Assembly: GCA_021292165.1 (NCBI GenBank)
Contig: CM037879.1
Span: forward strand, 37,106,339-37,170,338
Direction: 5' to 3'
Source of the DNA: Shinisaurus crocodilurus
Lineage: Eukaryota > Chordata > Lepidosauria > Squamata > Shinisauridae
Length of the DNA stretch: 64,000 nt
Below the pieces are notes generated by a model. The model worked only from the letters and a program-made list of their open reading frames with translations, did not search any database and was not told the origin of the DNA. This document shows, piece after piece, positions 23,803 to 33,914 of this stretch. The first letter of the stretch is position 1, and each line of letters opens with the position of its first letter. A program made the position numbers and the translations under genes.

Positions 23803-24049
23803 CATTACAGATCATTGCCACTTATCACCTCCCAATTAGGGTATTTGGTTCAGGTATTTAGAAAAGAAGTGACTAAAGACTGTATGGCCCTAGGGTATTT
23901 TAGCTTTTGTATGGCAAAAAGATTTTGAATAGGAAGCCAGCTATTCAAACAAAATGAAATAAAAAATTAACTGAAGAGGCTATTTGACAGACATTATAAC
24001 CTGCAAGTCAAATCATCCTCTTCTTTTAATAAAGTAAGAAGCCAGCAGC

Positions 24050-24140
24050 GACAACATAAACACAGCCTTGCTGGATCAGACCAAAGGTCCATCTAGTCCA
24101 GAATTCTGTTGCCATCAATGGTCAACCAGATGCTTATGAA
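24050..24140 (-). mobile_element. CR1-like LINE 3' end fragment, - strand
   Basis: ACACAGCCTTGCTGGATCAG, CCAAAGGTCCATCTAGTCCA and the ATTCTGTTGCC word match the reverse of the tail seen at 411-515 and 50640-50915. Confidence 0.55.
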
Positions 24141-24279
24141 GAAGTTGGTCAATTGTCTGGGGTTTGATAAACCCAGCACCTGGTATTCCCAGGGAGACCT
24201 GAACATGGAAGTCCCATGTAACTATCACAACTAAAACAGCTGTTCAGTTTGTTCTCTCCTCTCCTATTTTGGGGATAGG

Positions 24280-24372
24280 GTTCAGCACCATGGATAGCTC
24301 CTTTAAAGTTCAGACTAAAACACAGAGTGGATACATCGCCCCACTGACATTGGAGCCACCAGCCTCCACTGC
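24280..24372. repeat. Repeat unit shared with 26626-26822
   Basis: TTCAGCACCATGGATAGCTC, then GTTCAGACTAAAACACAGAG and CCACTGACATTGGAGCCACC, recurs with few changes as one arm of the palindrome at 26626-26822. Confidence 0.7.
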
Positions 24373-24406
24373 TCTCCATTTGTCATTCATCTCTGTCTAT
24401 ACGACA

Positions 24407-24513
24407 GCCTTCCCCAACCTGCTGCCCTCCAGATGTATTAGATTATAATCCCCATCTGGGGCTGATGGGATTTGTAGTCAAACACATCTGGAGAGCACCC
24501 AGTTGCGGAAGGC
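24407..24513. mobile_element. CAGCCTTCCCCAACC-family MITE
   Basis: Starts CAGCCTTCCCCAACCTG and ends CAGTTGCGGAAGGCTG, with a palindromic middle (CCCCATCTGGGGCTGATGGG). The flanks do not match, so the insertion is old. Confidence 0.65.
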
Positions 24514-25303
24514 TGCATTAATATTAAACCCTATGCTAGAACAGATAAATCTCCCCTTTTCCCCATCGGAAGTATTGAAAAACAGCAAGATCTGTAAAGT
24601 CATTCTCAGCCACGTCCTTGTGTAAACCAACTTGAAGCTTTGCATGTGACGCCATTTATGTGAACCTACAGGCCAGCAGTAAAGGTACAGTAAAAATCTA
24701 GTCCTATGTGGCTTAGTTCCACTTTCACAGTGAATGAATCTGTTTGTACAGGAGACTAAATTCAGATTGTGTATCATCTGATTGACTGTGCAAAGTGTTT
24801 CTATTTACAGATAGTTCCTATCAGATCTACATATGTATGGCTCGTACCCTATGCAGGATGCATACATGCACATTGGAAGTTGCTTGCACAGTGCATGGGC
24901 CAAACATTATCGATGGGCCAAGCCTTTCCTAGGGGGAAAGAATGCTGGTTCTTTTTCTGAAACATCCTAAGATCAAAGCATGGTTCAGGCTGCTTTGGCA
25001 TTGCTTGTGACTGCAACTTGCAGAACATGCCTTGGCTATCCATAATTATTTCACTTGGAATATACATTTGATTTTAATAGCTCTCTTTGGTGTCCTATAC
25101 TGCAGGCATGCACAAGTGACCCACCATTGTAGTTAGAGCACGGGTTGGCTATGGCAGGCCCATATGTGGCTTAGTAAGCCTCCTATTTTTGTAGCCTGCC
25201 TTGGGATTATAGAAAAGGGGAGCTATCAAGCACTCCGCAAGTCAAATGTACATGGCTAGTGGGCTGCATTCAGCTTGGTGGGTCATAAATTGTGTGCAGG
25301 CCT

Positions 25304-26236
25304 CAGGACCGGTGCAAGGCAGTTTGGCGCCCTAGGCAAAATCAAATATTTAGCGCCCCCCTTTCCCACTTGAGCCCTCCCTCCCTCGGCGGCGGCAGTC
25401 CCGGTGGCGGCAAGGAAGAGTCGGCCGAGCGGGCGAGCTTCCTGCTGCTGCCGCCGCCGCCGCCGCCGGCCTCCACAACTTCCCTTGCGGAATTACCACT
25501 GGGAATTTAAATGCATGAGCTCAGGGTATACTTCATCTCCGAACCTTCCCAATAGCATCCGTCCCCAAACTGCATTATCCATGATAATCAGTGAGTTAAT
25601 TACATCCACTGTAAACCAGCACCCACTGATATAAATAACTCATTACTCTGGGTTGTATCCAGTGTTAGTCTAACTTAAGTCTCATTCATTCCAACGGGAA
25701 GGGAGGAAGGAAGGCGAGAAGAGGCGCCAAGCTGTGGTGGATCAGCAGTCACCAGCCGCTCCAGCTGCGCCCGGAAGAGGAGGCGGAGGAGGCGGAGGGG
25801 GATTTGGCGCCAAGAGAGCGGCCCCGCGCAGAGCTGCCTTCACGGGCGCAGCTGCTGCCGCCCCATGCCCGCCTTGCCGCTCTCCTGCTCGGCTTCCTTG
25901 CCCAGATTGGAGGCGCCAAGCGCAGCGAGCCCCAGCTGCCTGGCACCTCGCGTGCTCCTGCCGCCGCTGCTGCCGCTGCTGCTGCCGCCGAAAAATCGGG
26001 CTCACTCGCTCCCATCTTCCTCCTCCTCTTCCGTGCACACGTCATGCACCGTGGAAAGCAGAGCGCAGGCCCCGTGCCCTCCCTTCCTCATCCGTTCCTG
26101 GAGGAGGAGGAAGAGAAGGGCGAGTGTCTGCGTGGGTCTGGGGCACAGGCGAAGCAGGAGCGGAGCGTTTATGCGCCCCCTTTAGCCATGCGCCCTAGGC
26201 AGCTGCCTAGTTCGCCTAGTGGTAGCGCCGGTCCTG
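25304..26236 (-). mobile_element. 933-bp hAT-type element with captured DNA
   Basis: The termini CAGGACCGGTGCAAGGCAGT and GTAGCGCCGGTCCTG belong to the same family as the 156-bp and 164-bp MITEs at 15724 and 46754, in the opposite orientation. Exact 8-bp duplications GCAGGCCT lie at 25296-25303 and 26237-26244. The short copies hold only about 130 bp between their ends; this one holds about 100 bp of CGG-rich sequence, a 221-bp inverted copy of 23582-23802, and about 500 bp of CpG-rich sequence. Overlapping frames of 98-156 codons in several phases reflect the GC content and no transposase is visible. It moved, or was filled, as a non-autonomous carrier. Confidence 0.9.
25478..25698 (-). repeat. 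Inverted copy of 23582-23802 inside a hAT-type element
   Basis: On the + strand it reads from ACTTCCCTTGCGGAATTACC to TCATTCATTCCAACGGG, the reverse complement of the upstream segment. About 220 of 221 bases match by eye. Both ends lie well inside the transposon, between GC-rich blocks. Confidence 0.95.
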
Positions 26237-26373
26237 GCAGGCCTGCTACAGTGCATTCACAAACTCTAGGCTAAAAATAATTCTTAGGCACATTTCATAC
26301 TGACCTGGCAATGGTGTGGGAGCTCCTTCTGCATGACTTTTCCCCACACTTCTCCCAGACCCCTTACATACAG

Positions 26374-26901
26374 CAAGGGTGTTGAACCCTTTTCAGCCTG
26401 ACTGCTGAATTCCATTTTTGAGAAGCTTTTGGGGGTCGTATTCCAGGCCAGGCTGAAGGCAAAAGGGGCAGAGCCAAATTACCAGCATTTTTACTTTAAA
26501 GCTCTTAGTGCCAGTAACTAAGTCATTAGAGAGGCATTTCAGACTTTTAGAAGGGGCAGGGGGGCTGTACAAAATCCAAGAAACCACCAAACACTCAGTG
26601 GTTGGTGGAAAGGGGGTGGGGCCAGCAGTGGCTGGTGGCTCCAATGTCAGTGGGGCTGTGTATCCACTCCAGGTTTCAGTCTGAACTTTCAAGGAGCTAT
26701 CCATGGTGTGGAATCCATTTCTGGGGTAGGGTTCAGCACCATGGATAGCTCTGTAAAGGTTCAGACTGAAACCAGGAGTGGGTACACTGCCCCACTGACA
26801 TTGGAGCCACCAGCCTCCACTGCCATGTGGAGGGGGGTGTCTATCTAGGGAACCCCGGAGGGCTAGATTTGGTCTCCCGGGCCTGAGGTTCTGCACCCCT
26901 G
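26374..26901. mobile_element. hAT-type element (CAAGGGTGTTGAACC family)
   Basis: Left end CAAGGGTGTTGAACCC, right end GGTTCTGCACCCCTG, with flanks ACATACAG (26366-26373) and ACATATAG (26902-26909) differing at one of 8 bases. The words TTAAAGCTCTTAGTGCCAGT and GAGAGGCATTTCAGACTTTT are shared with the copies near 18130 and 35240. A palindrome is nested inside. Confidence 0.75.
26626..26822. repeat. Long imperfect palindrome nested in a hAT element
   Basis: The left arm (AGTGGCTGGTGGCTCCAATG onward) is the reverse complement of the right arm (ending CATTGGAGCCACCAGCCTCC). The arms are about 90 bp and meet near 26724. The right arm also occurs alone at 24280-24372. Confidence 0.8.
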
Positions 26902-26909
26902 ACATATAG

Positions 26910-27860
26910 GAATAACATGGGCTGAGCCAATTGTATGGCACCAGAAGAATCATGTGGAAAAGAATCACACAACTGGCCCTACCCATGTGGTTTCTGTAAC
27001 AAAATGGTCTTAAACTTCAAAGTTCAGGGAAGTAGCTCCCTGATCACTACCTAGTAAGTGGGATTTGGGCATTAGGGTCATTTGAGAAAACACCCTTGGC
27101 CCAACAGCTAGAGGCTTAAAAAACACACAACTGTCAACATAGTCCAGGGAAACACAAAAATGGTAGGTAGCCATGTTGGTCTATTGGGAAAAAATCAAAA
27201 AGGCACATAGGGTGGCCAGATGCAAAATAGGACAGGATTCCTGTACCTTTGTGTAGAAGAGGGAATTTCGACAGATGTAGCTTGCATGACAAAGTACATC
27301 TACTTTTGCACAACCATTAAAGGTGCAGGAGACCTATCCTCTTTTGCATTTGGCTACTTTGAAGGCACAGTAGGGCAATTCCTTTATTAGAAACAACTGA
27401 ACTGTCACAAAGTTGTGAGCAAGCTTTTTTTGGCTATATCAAGACAGGCAATTGGAGAACTGAATTTGCTTTTACTATATACAAGTGGGTGGGTTGGGGA
27501 GCTGCAACAAAACATTGCAGTGTGGAGCGCTTCTTTTCAGTTTTCCAGCCACTCCAATTTTTTCTTAATGTGTGTCAGGAAATTACCTATCCACACAATG
27601 AGATGGTTCTGTCTATACTTTTTATTTCTATGTGTGTCTTCCTCTGCCTTGTCCAGCCACTCCACTCCATTCCATTCCCCCCCTCAGTTCTCCATCTCCC
27701 CCCCCCCCCCCCGTCTGTCAACATTCCATGCCATTGAGTTATCACTGGGAGATTTGTGGTATGATACCGCCTTCCTCTTGCATCATGTGAATGGTGAGGT
27801 TTTGGATGCATTTTCATGAGCATGGGAAAACCTGATTCAGTATTAGAAGGAATTATGGAG
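26910..27860. other. Intergenic, no gene seen
   Basis: A C-rich run at 27697-27713 and several frames of 80-134 codons are present, but no domain, splice context or transposon ends can be supported. Confidence 0.5.
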
Positions 27861-27864
27861 ATTA

Positions 27865-28031
27865 CAGTATTTTTCCATGTATAAGACTATACATTTTCCT
27901 AAAATCGTTAGACTAAAAATTGAGGGTCGTCCTATACACAGAAGTAAGCAGAGGAGAGAACCGCGCAGTTGCAAAACTGCCCAGTGGGGGCGTCTTATAC
28001 ATGGGGGCATCTTATAGACGGAAAAATACGG
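27865..28031. mobile_element. Tc1/mariner-like MITE with TA duplication
   Basis: The left end CAGTATTTTTCCATGTATAA and the right end (read inverted) CCGTATTTTTCCGTCTATAA form terminal inverted repeats. TA flanks both sides at 27863-27864 and 28032-28033. The interior repeats the GTCTTATAC word. It is just left of the non-LTR retrotransposon. Confidence 0.7.
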
Positions 28032-28129
28032 TATTACCAGTGGTTGGAGGGTGTATAACCCCGCCAAACCCACCAGTTGGCCTCTGAGAAGACTTCAGCA
28101 AAGAGCCTGGGGCTTCCAGCTTTGGGCCT

Positions 28130-29569
28130 TTGAATCTGGACCTGAGTGCCCAGAACAACTGTCAGTTGCCTAGAGGGACAGTAGACATGATTTTTACTGC
28201 ACGTCAGCTCCAAGAAAAATGCCGGGAGCAAAATCAACCCCTTTATATGGCATTTATCGATCTGGCTAAGGCCTTTGATACTGTAGACCGTACAGCTCTC
28301 TGGACTATCCTTATGAAAATTGGATGCCCCAATAAATTTGTGAATATCTTGCGACTTCTCCATGACAACATGACGGCAACGGTTTTGGACAACAATGGCT
28401 CTCATGGTGCTCCATTTAAAGTGGGATCAGGTGTTAAACAGGGATGTGTTATCGCCCCAACATTATTTGCCATTTTCATCGCCATGGTTTTACATCTTGT
28501 CAAGGGGAAACTTCCCACCGGTGTGGGAATTATATATCGAACAGATGGAAAGCTTTTTAATCTCAGCAGGCTGAAAGCAAAAAGTAAGGTAATTACAACC
28601 TCCGTTGTGGAACTTCAGTATGCTGATGATAATGTGGTCTCCGCACATTCAGAGGATGATCTCCAAACTATCCTAAATGCTTTTGCAGAAGCATACGAAA
28701 AACTTGGTCTCTCACTTAACATCAAAAAAACCAAAGTGCTTCATCAGCAAGTGCAAGCCAATCCTTTGGTGATGCCATCTATCCAGCTTGGCGGGACAAT
28801 ACTGGAAAATGTCGATCATTTTCTCTATCTTGGCAGCTATCTTTCTGTTACAGCTAACATCGACAGTGAAATCCAGCATCGTCTGAGCTCCACAAGTGCC
28901 GCATTTTCTCGAATGAAACATAGAGTGTTCGAGGATCGGGATATTTGTAAGAAGACCAAAACACTGGTTTATGAAGCCATTGTATTACCAACTTTATTGT
29001 ATGCCTGCGAAACATGGACTATCTATAAACGTCACTTCCACCTCCTTGAAAGGTTTCATCAACGTTGCCTCCGGAAAATCCTGCAAATTACTTGGGAAGA
29101 TAGGCGAACAAATGTCAGTGTACTGGAAGAAGCAAAGACTACTAGCATTGAAAAAATGATCCTTCAACGCCAACTTCAGTGGACCGGTCATGTTGTTCGA
29201 ATGCCTGACTGCCGTCTCCCAAAGCAGTTACTTTACTCCCAACTCAAGCATGGAAAGCGGAATATCGGTGGTCAATATAAGAGGTTTAAAGATGTTCATA
29301 AGGCAAATCTAAAAAAATGCAATATAAACATCGAAAACTGGGAAGCTCTGGCCCATGAACGATCTAAATGGAGGTTGGCCTTTCACAAAGGTTCCATGGA
29401 CTTTGAAGAAGCCCGAGTGCAAGGTGAAAGGGAGAAACGTGCTAGGCGAAAAGCACGTCAAATGAATCCTTTACAGGACCATCTTCTATCTGGTAACCTG
29501 TGTCCTCACTGTGGGAAGCCGTGTGGATCTAGAATTGGCCTCCACAGTCACTTACGGACCCATCGCTAG
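28130..29569 (+). CDS. Reverse transcriptase C-terminal ORF with C2H2 finger
   Basis: The open frame is 479 codons with no internal stop. The first dozen or so residues are probably flanking DNA; similarity begins near GTVDMIFTARQLQEK. Reverse transcriptase motifs follow: a catalytic aspartate in MAFIDLAKAFDTVD (about residues 41-54), a GVKQGCVIAPTLF motif (about 101-113), and YADD in VVELQYADDNVV (about 160-171). A thumb/connection region has LLYACETWTIY and LQWTGHVVRMPDCRLPKQLL. The end carries a lysine/arginine-rich stretch and one classical zinc finger CPHCGKPC...HSHLRTH (C-x2-C-x12-H-x3-H, residues about 457-478). The N-terminal endonuclease is missing, so this copy cannot be autonomous, but the lack of stops indicates recent insertion. 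The methionine at 28130 is arbitrary. Confidence 0.85.
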   Translation: MNLDLSAQNNCQLPRGTVDMIFTARQLQEKCREQNQPLYMAFIDLAKAFDTVDRTALWTILMKIGCPNKFVNILRLLHDNMTATVLDNNGSHGAPFKVGSGVKQGCVIAPTLFAIFIAMVLHLVKGKLPTGVGIIYRTDGKLFNLSRLKAKSKVITTSVVELQYADDNVVSAHSEDDLQTILNAFAEAYEKLGLSLNIKKTKVLHQQVQANPLVMPSIQLGGTILENVDHFLYLGSYLSVTANIDSEIQHRLSSTSAAFSRMKHRVFEDRDICKKTKTLVYEAIVLPTLLYACETWTIYKRHFHLLERFHQRCLRKILQITWEDRRTNVSVLEEAKTTSIEKMILQRQLQWTGHVVRMPDCRLPKQLLYSQLKHGKRNIGGQYKRFKDVHKANLKKCNINIENWEALAHERSKWRLAFHKGSMDFEEARVQGEREKRARRKARQMNPLQDHLLSGNLCPHCGKPCGSRIGLHSHLRTHR

Positions 29570-29662
29570 AGTCCACACAATCTTCTTTAGAATTTCCTCC
29601 TTTTATCCCGGAAGACAATCTTACTCGGTCACGAGTGATCGCCTGATGATGATGATGATGCC
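28150..29662 (+). mobile_element. Non-LTR retrotransposon, 5' truncated, copy 1
   Basis: The copy starts inside the reverse transcriptase domain and runs through the ORF end at 29569, a short 3'UTR and a terminal GATGAT repeat (29646-29660). The endonuclease and upstream parts are absent. A close relative with a 5' inversion lies at 40448-41524. The trinucleotide-repeat tail replaces a poly(A) tail, as in several RTE- and L2-like lineages. I do not assign a clade. Confidence 0.85.
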
Positions 29663-29975
29663 AGGAACCACTGTAGCAGCTGGTCCATCAAGGAAGCCAG
29701 GAGAAGAATTGTCATTGTTCATCGTCCTTCGTGGGCACTGCTGTGGTGAAGATCAGCAGAAGATCAGCTGTTTCCACCAGGCAACCACTGCAAAATGCTT
29801 TGGGATGCATGTCACTGTATTTTCATGTTTTTTATAATCTTGTAAGCCACCTTGTGAGAGCAGTGAGCTCTGAAAGGCAGGTTAAAATTATTTTCCATAA
29901 ATAAATGCTAGGTTCCATCTTCCAGTGGTTTCATTTTCTTTCAGTTTTATGATCCCTGTTATTGGAACAAATGGA
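29663..29975. other. Intergenic, no gene seen
   Basis: The stretch between the non-LTR element and a truncated MITE contains the SINE-like tail word TTGTAAGCCACCTTGTGAGA near 29840 but no complete element. Confidence 0.45.
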
Positions 29976-29983
29976 TAGTACAG

Positions 29984-30056
29984 CCTTCCCCAACTTGTTG
30001 CCCTCCAGATGTTTTTGGACTACAATTCCCATCAGCCCCAGCCATCCATGCTGGGT
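29984..30056. mobile_element. CAGCCTTCCCCAACT-family MITE, truncated
   Basis: The left half (CAGCCTTCCCCAACTTG, then CCCTCCAGATGTTTTTGGAC) is present. The matching right half is missing and the sequence passes into the Copia LTR region within about 30 bp. Confidence 0.6.
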
Positions 30057-30087
30057 GCTTGAAAGGGCGATGACACGACCCTGAAGG

Positions 30088-30737
30088 TGTTAACAACCGA
30101 TCCACCCTGAAGGCCCACCGGCCTCATGGAAAAGCAGAGCGCTTCACTTGCGTGAGATGGAAGATTTAAGATCCTGCTCCTGTGTGCAGCTGCCCATAAA
30201 TCTACACACAGAAGTCCAGACCTGTATCTGCCTCCTCGCAGCATTCCAAGCGTCTCGAATTACAGCCAGCTCGCAGCCTCCTCTTGCAGCTTTCAGTAAT
30301 AAGGAAATAACTCCGTAAGACTCCAACAGGTTTCTTTTCTCTACCTGTTTATTACTACATCAAGTAAATACTACAGAGTATACATCCCTTCCATTACACT
30401 GTTGCAGATAAGCGTTAGTCCTGTGGAGCAAGTCCACTTCAGCATTTGACGTTACATGATTGCAATAAGTCAGCAAGCAATAGTCAGAGCATCAGAGAGA
30501 AGAAGAAGCAATCCATCTCTCTACTAAAAATGGCTACAGAACGAAACCTAACAAATCATACAACGTCATCAGAAAGTACAAACCATGTGATCAGCTCGTA
30601 TTTCTTTCACACCTACTTTTCCCATGAGAACAGGACAGGAAGTGGCAGACATAACATGACTTGTTTTCCAGCCTTTCTGTACCTTTCCAAATGAAAACAA
30701 TTGTGCCACAGCTGTTGTTTTGTTACATGTCACAACA
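30088..30737 (-). repeat. Copia 3' LTR (boundaries inferred)
   Basis: On the - strand the LTR would begin TGTTGTGACATGTAAC immediately after the purine tract GTGGGGGGA (a polypurine tract) and end near GGTTGTTAACA. The right edge (30737) is well supported by the purine tract; the left edge (30088) is chosen for a TG...CA pair and could be off by tens of bases. Confidence 0.6.
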
Positions 30738-30771
30738 TCCCCCCACAGCCTGTGATACATCTTGTTTACAT

Positions 30772-31848
30772 TTACTCAATGAGGCCTAGTGCCGTCATTA
30801 GTTTCCTGTGTCTTACTACAGGCAATGGTTTTGTGAAAAGATCTGCCACCATATCCCCTGTTGCACAGTACTTGAGTGTTACCCACCCTTTTTGCACACA
30901 GTCCTTTACATGAGAGTAACGAACATCAATGTGTTTGGTTCTTGGCCTACTTTTTTCATTTTGAGCCATGCTAATGCAAGCTTGGTGGTCCTCAAAAATT
31001 GTAACAGCCTTGTCTACTGGTATGTGCATATCAGCAAACAATTGTTTGAACCACTCAATCTCATTACACGCTTGAGATAAACTGATGAATTCAGATTCTG
31101 CGCTGGAAACAGCCACACAAGATTGCTTCCGTGTATACCATTCAATTAAGCTTTGATCATACATGAGCGCAGTCCCACTTGTGGACTTCCTATCTGTTGC
31201 AGATCCCCAATCAGCATCAGTGTACACACAAAAACCTCCCTCTGTGTGTGATGACAATTTCAGTTTGCAATTCATGGTACCTTTTAAATACCTTAACACA
31301 CGTTTAACAGCTAGCCAATCATAATTAGAAGGATTTTGCGTTTTCCTGCTAAGAATGTTTACAGCATTGCTGATGCTTGGCCTACTCACATTTGCCAAAT
31401 ATAGCAGGCTTCCAATAACACTTTGATATTTTCCAATATCATCAAATCCGGTGTTTTCTGTGTGTTTCTGATATTCAAGAGTCATTGGAGTAGTAACTGG
31501 GTTACAATTCTCCAACCCATGAATTTCCAGCAATTTCTGAATTTTCCCACTTTGTTCAACCAAGAAAGAACCTTCCTCATCTTGAGATAATTGCATTCCA
31601 AGATAGTGTTGTACCAAACCCAGATCTTTCAGTTCAAAGTGTGCTTGCAATTCTTGTGCAATTTTGTCTTTTTGACTTACTGATTGTGTCACCAGTAATA
31701 TATCATCAACAAAGACCAACAAATACACCCAGTTTCCCTGTTCTGTGTGATTTGTATACAGACAGTGATCAGCCTTACTTTGTTTGAATCCCAAACTAAT
31801 CAAAACTCTGTCTAGCTTTTGGTTCCAGCATCGAGCTGCCTGCTTCAA
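30772..31848 (-). pseudogene. Copia pol fragment: RT catalytic part and RNase H
   Basis: The frame is 358 codons. RT includes KQAARCWNQKLDRVL and the catalytic FVDDILLVTQ (about residues 46-55). RNase H has YTDADWGSATDRKSTSG, WYTRKQSCVAVSSAESEF and EDHQACISMAQN, ending with HIDVRYSHVKDCV and ADLFTKPLP, all standard Copia signatures. The segment ends about 35 bases before the 3' LTR purine tract. No stop interrupts this part, although the pol is broken upstream. Confidence 0.9.
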
Positions 31849-31865
31849 CCCATATATGGACTTGT

Positions 31866-32981
31866 TCAGACGACAAGACCAGGATTTTCTACAAAACCTT
31901 GTGGTTGCTGCATGTAGAGTTCCTCTTGTAATTCACCATATAAAAAAGCAGTTTTTACATCAAAATGAAATGCCATAATTTTTCTTTGTGCTGCCAATTT
32001 CAACAACAGTCTGACAGTTGCATACCTTGTTGTTGGTGCAAACACGGAATCAAAATCTACCCCATGTTTTTGTGCAAACCCCCTTGCAACGAGCCTTGCC
32101 CTGTATCTCTCCACCTGCCCCTGGTTATTTGTCTTCACCTTGTACACCCATTTACAGGTGATGGCTTTGCGCCCCACAGGCAAAGATACTAGACTCCATG
32201 TGTTGTTTTCATGCATTGCATTGATTTCATCCTGCATGGCCTCAAACCAATCATTCTTCACTTTTGGTTCCATGCTTTGAATTTCCTCAAAACTTTGTGG
32301 TTCTAAAGCTATTTTGAGAGATTTATGTACAACAGTTTTCCCACTTTGGAATTCATCCTGATATCTAACAGGTGTTTTGCGTTCTCGGGTTGAACGCCTC
32401 AGAGATTGTTCACCTCCCTCCTGCTCCCCAGATATCTGCCCAGTGGCTTGTTCTGTCCCAGAAGCATCCTGCTGTGTTTCAGACATTGCATGCATTGGCA
32501 ATTCCACCAGCTGTTTCTGGTCATCTGTTTGCTCGTGAAAAATCACATCCCTGCTCAGAATTACCTTATTGTGGTGTGGTGACCACAACCTGTACCCTTT
32601 TGTTTGTGCATCATACCCCAGCAGAAAACATTCAAAGCTTCTTGGAGATAGCTTTGTCCTGTTTTGAGCCTGTATATGAACAAAACATTTACACCCAAAA
32701 ATGCGCACGTGTGCTATCTTTGGTTTCCTCCCATGAAACATTTCATATGGAGTTTTCCCAATTGTGGAATTTGGTAACCTGTTCAGCAGATAATTTGCAT
32801 TTGACAGTGCATCCCCCCAGAAACGGTTTCCCACCTTTGATTCAGTCAATTGAGCCCTCATCATGTCCTGGAGTGTCCTGTTTCTTCTTTCAGCAACGCC
32901 ATTTTGAAATGGGGAGTATGGGGCAGTGACTTTGTGCCCTATACCCTCACTTTCCAAAAATTTCTTGAACTTTGTACTCAT
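31866..32981 (-). pseudogene. Copia pol fragment: integrase C-terminal half and RT start
   Basis: The frame is 371 codons. It begins FLESEGIGHKVTAPYSPFQN, with the integrase glutamate region NGVAERRNRTLQDM near residues 27-40, and continues with the chromodomain-less Copia linker (FGCKCFVHIQAQ, FLLGYDAQTKGYRLW). The RT amino part has WVYKVKTNNQGQVERYRARL and FDSVFAPTTRYATVR, ending at FHFDVKTAFLYGELQEEL. The frame stops near PQGFVENPG. The following RT part is in a different frame, so at least one frameshift or small deletion separates them. Confidence 0.85.
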
Positions 32982-33023
32982 GTACTCTCCCCCACCATTT
33001 GAGAGTAATTCTCCTATTGGATA

Positions 33024-33914
33024 TTATTTATATCTGTTCCCAGCCCATTTAACAAATGATTCAAATCTCTCTTGAACCTGAGATTTATGCTGCAGAAGAT
33101 AGACAAATCCAAATCGAGAAAAATCATCAATCAGAGTCAGGTAGTACCTATTTCCCCCATAGCTATTTTCAAATGGTCCAGCAACATCAGAGTGTACCAG
33201 CTCAAAGATTCTTGTGCTCACTCTATCACTGTGTTTCTGAATGTTAGACCTGTGTGACTTTGCTGTACTGCATACTTCACATTCCACATAATTAGAACAA
33301 GGTTTCATTTTCATACCCTCACACAGACCCGGCATTTTTTCTATGCTCCTGTAGTTGGCATGTGCAAACCTCTTGTGGAAAATATGCAAACAATTGTCAT
33401 GGGGTTTACAATTCGCATACTTTGCCCTCTCATCATGTGTTACAAATGGATTTATAACATACAGAGAATTCTGCAAATCACCTTTTGCACAGATCGCCCC
33501 TTCATGTGAAATTACACAGTTGCTGTTAGAAAAACTTATTTCATATCCATCATTAGCCAATTGTGATATACTTATCAAGTTTGTATCCAGTTCTTGAACA
33601 AGCAGTGCCCTGTGTTGACCCAAAGTAGCAAAGTCAATTGTTCCTGCAGCTGTCACCTGGATTCGTTTTCCATCAGCCAGTTCCACAAACTGATTTGTAT
33701 ATCCATCATCCAGAGATTGAAACATGTCTCTGGAATTTGCCATGTGGTGTGAGGCCCCGCTGTCCAGTACCCACATGTTGTTGGAAATCCCCACCCGAGC
33801 AATCAAACTTTTGCCCGTTTTAATTGTCTCCTCAGGTGTACTGGTAACTTCCTTTTTTTTTCTTTTTCTTGCCCTTAAAATTACAGTCCCTTTTAAGATG
33901 CGAAGTCGAACCAC
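33024..33914 (-). pseudogene. Copia pol fragment: protease and integrase N-terminal half
   Basis: The frame is 296 codons. An aspartic protease motif DSGASHHM is at about residues 51-58, followed by a gag-pre-integrase region. The zinc-binding H-x4-H (180, 185) and C-x2-C (212, 215) come next, then the first integrase catalytic aspartate in VHSDVAGPF (about 243). The frame ends in the integrase core. In the next stretch the conserved second aspartate motif appears altered to a SNGGGEY-like reading, so the catalytic site seems lost. Just upstream, in another frame (33832-34026), a Gag zinc-knuckle remnant CGSTSHLKRDC lacks its first cysteine pair. Function would be integration of element DNA; this copy is inactive. 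Confidence 0.85.

Noticed and set aside
25734..26274. Overlapping GC-rich frames of 98-156 codons on both strands
   Set aside because: Frames are open in several phases at once because of CpG-rich composition. They lie inside a hAT element and show no domain.
29640..29662. GATGAT microsatellite as an independent simple repeat
   Set aside because: The same repeat ends copy 2 of the non-LTR element at 40448-40462, so it is the element's tail.
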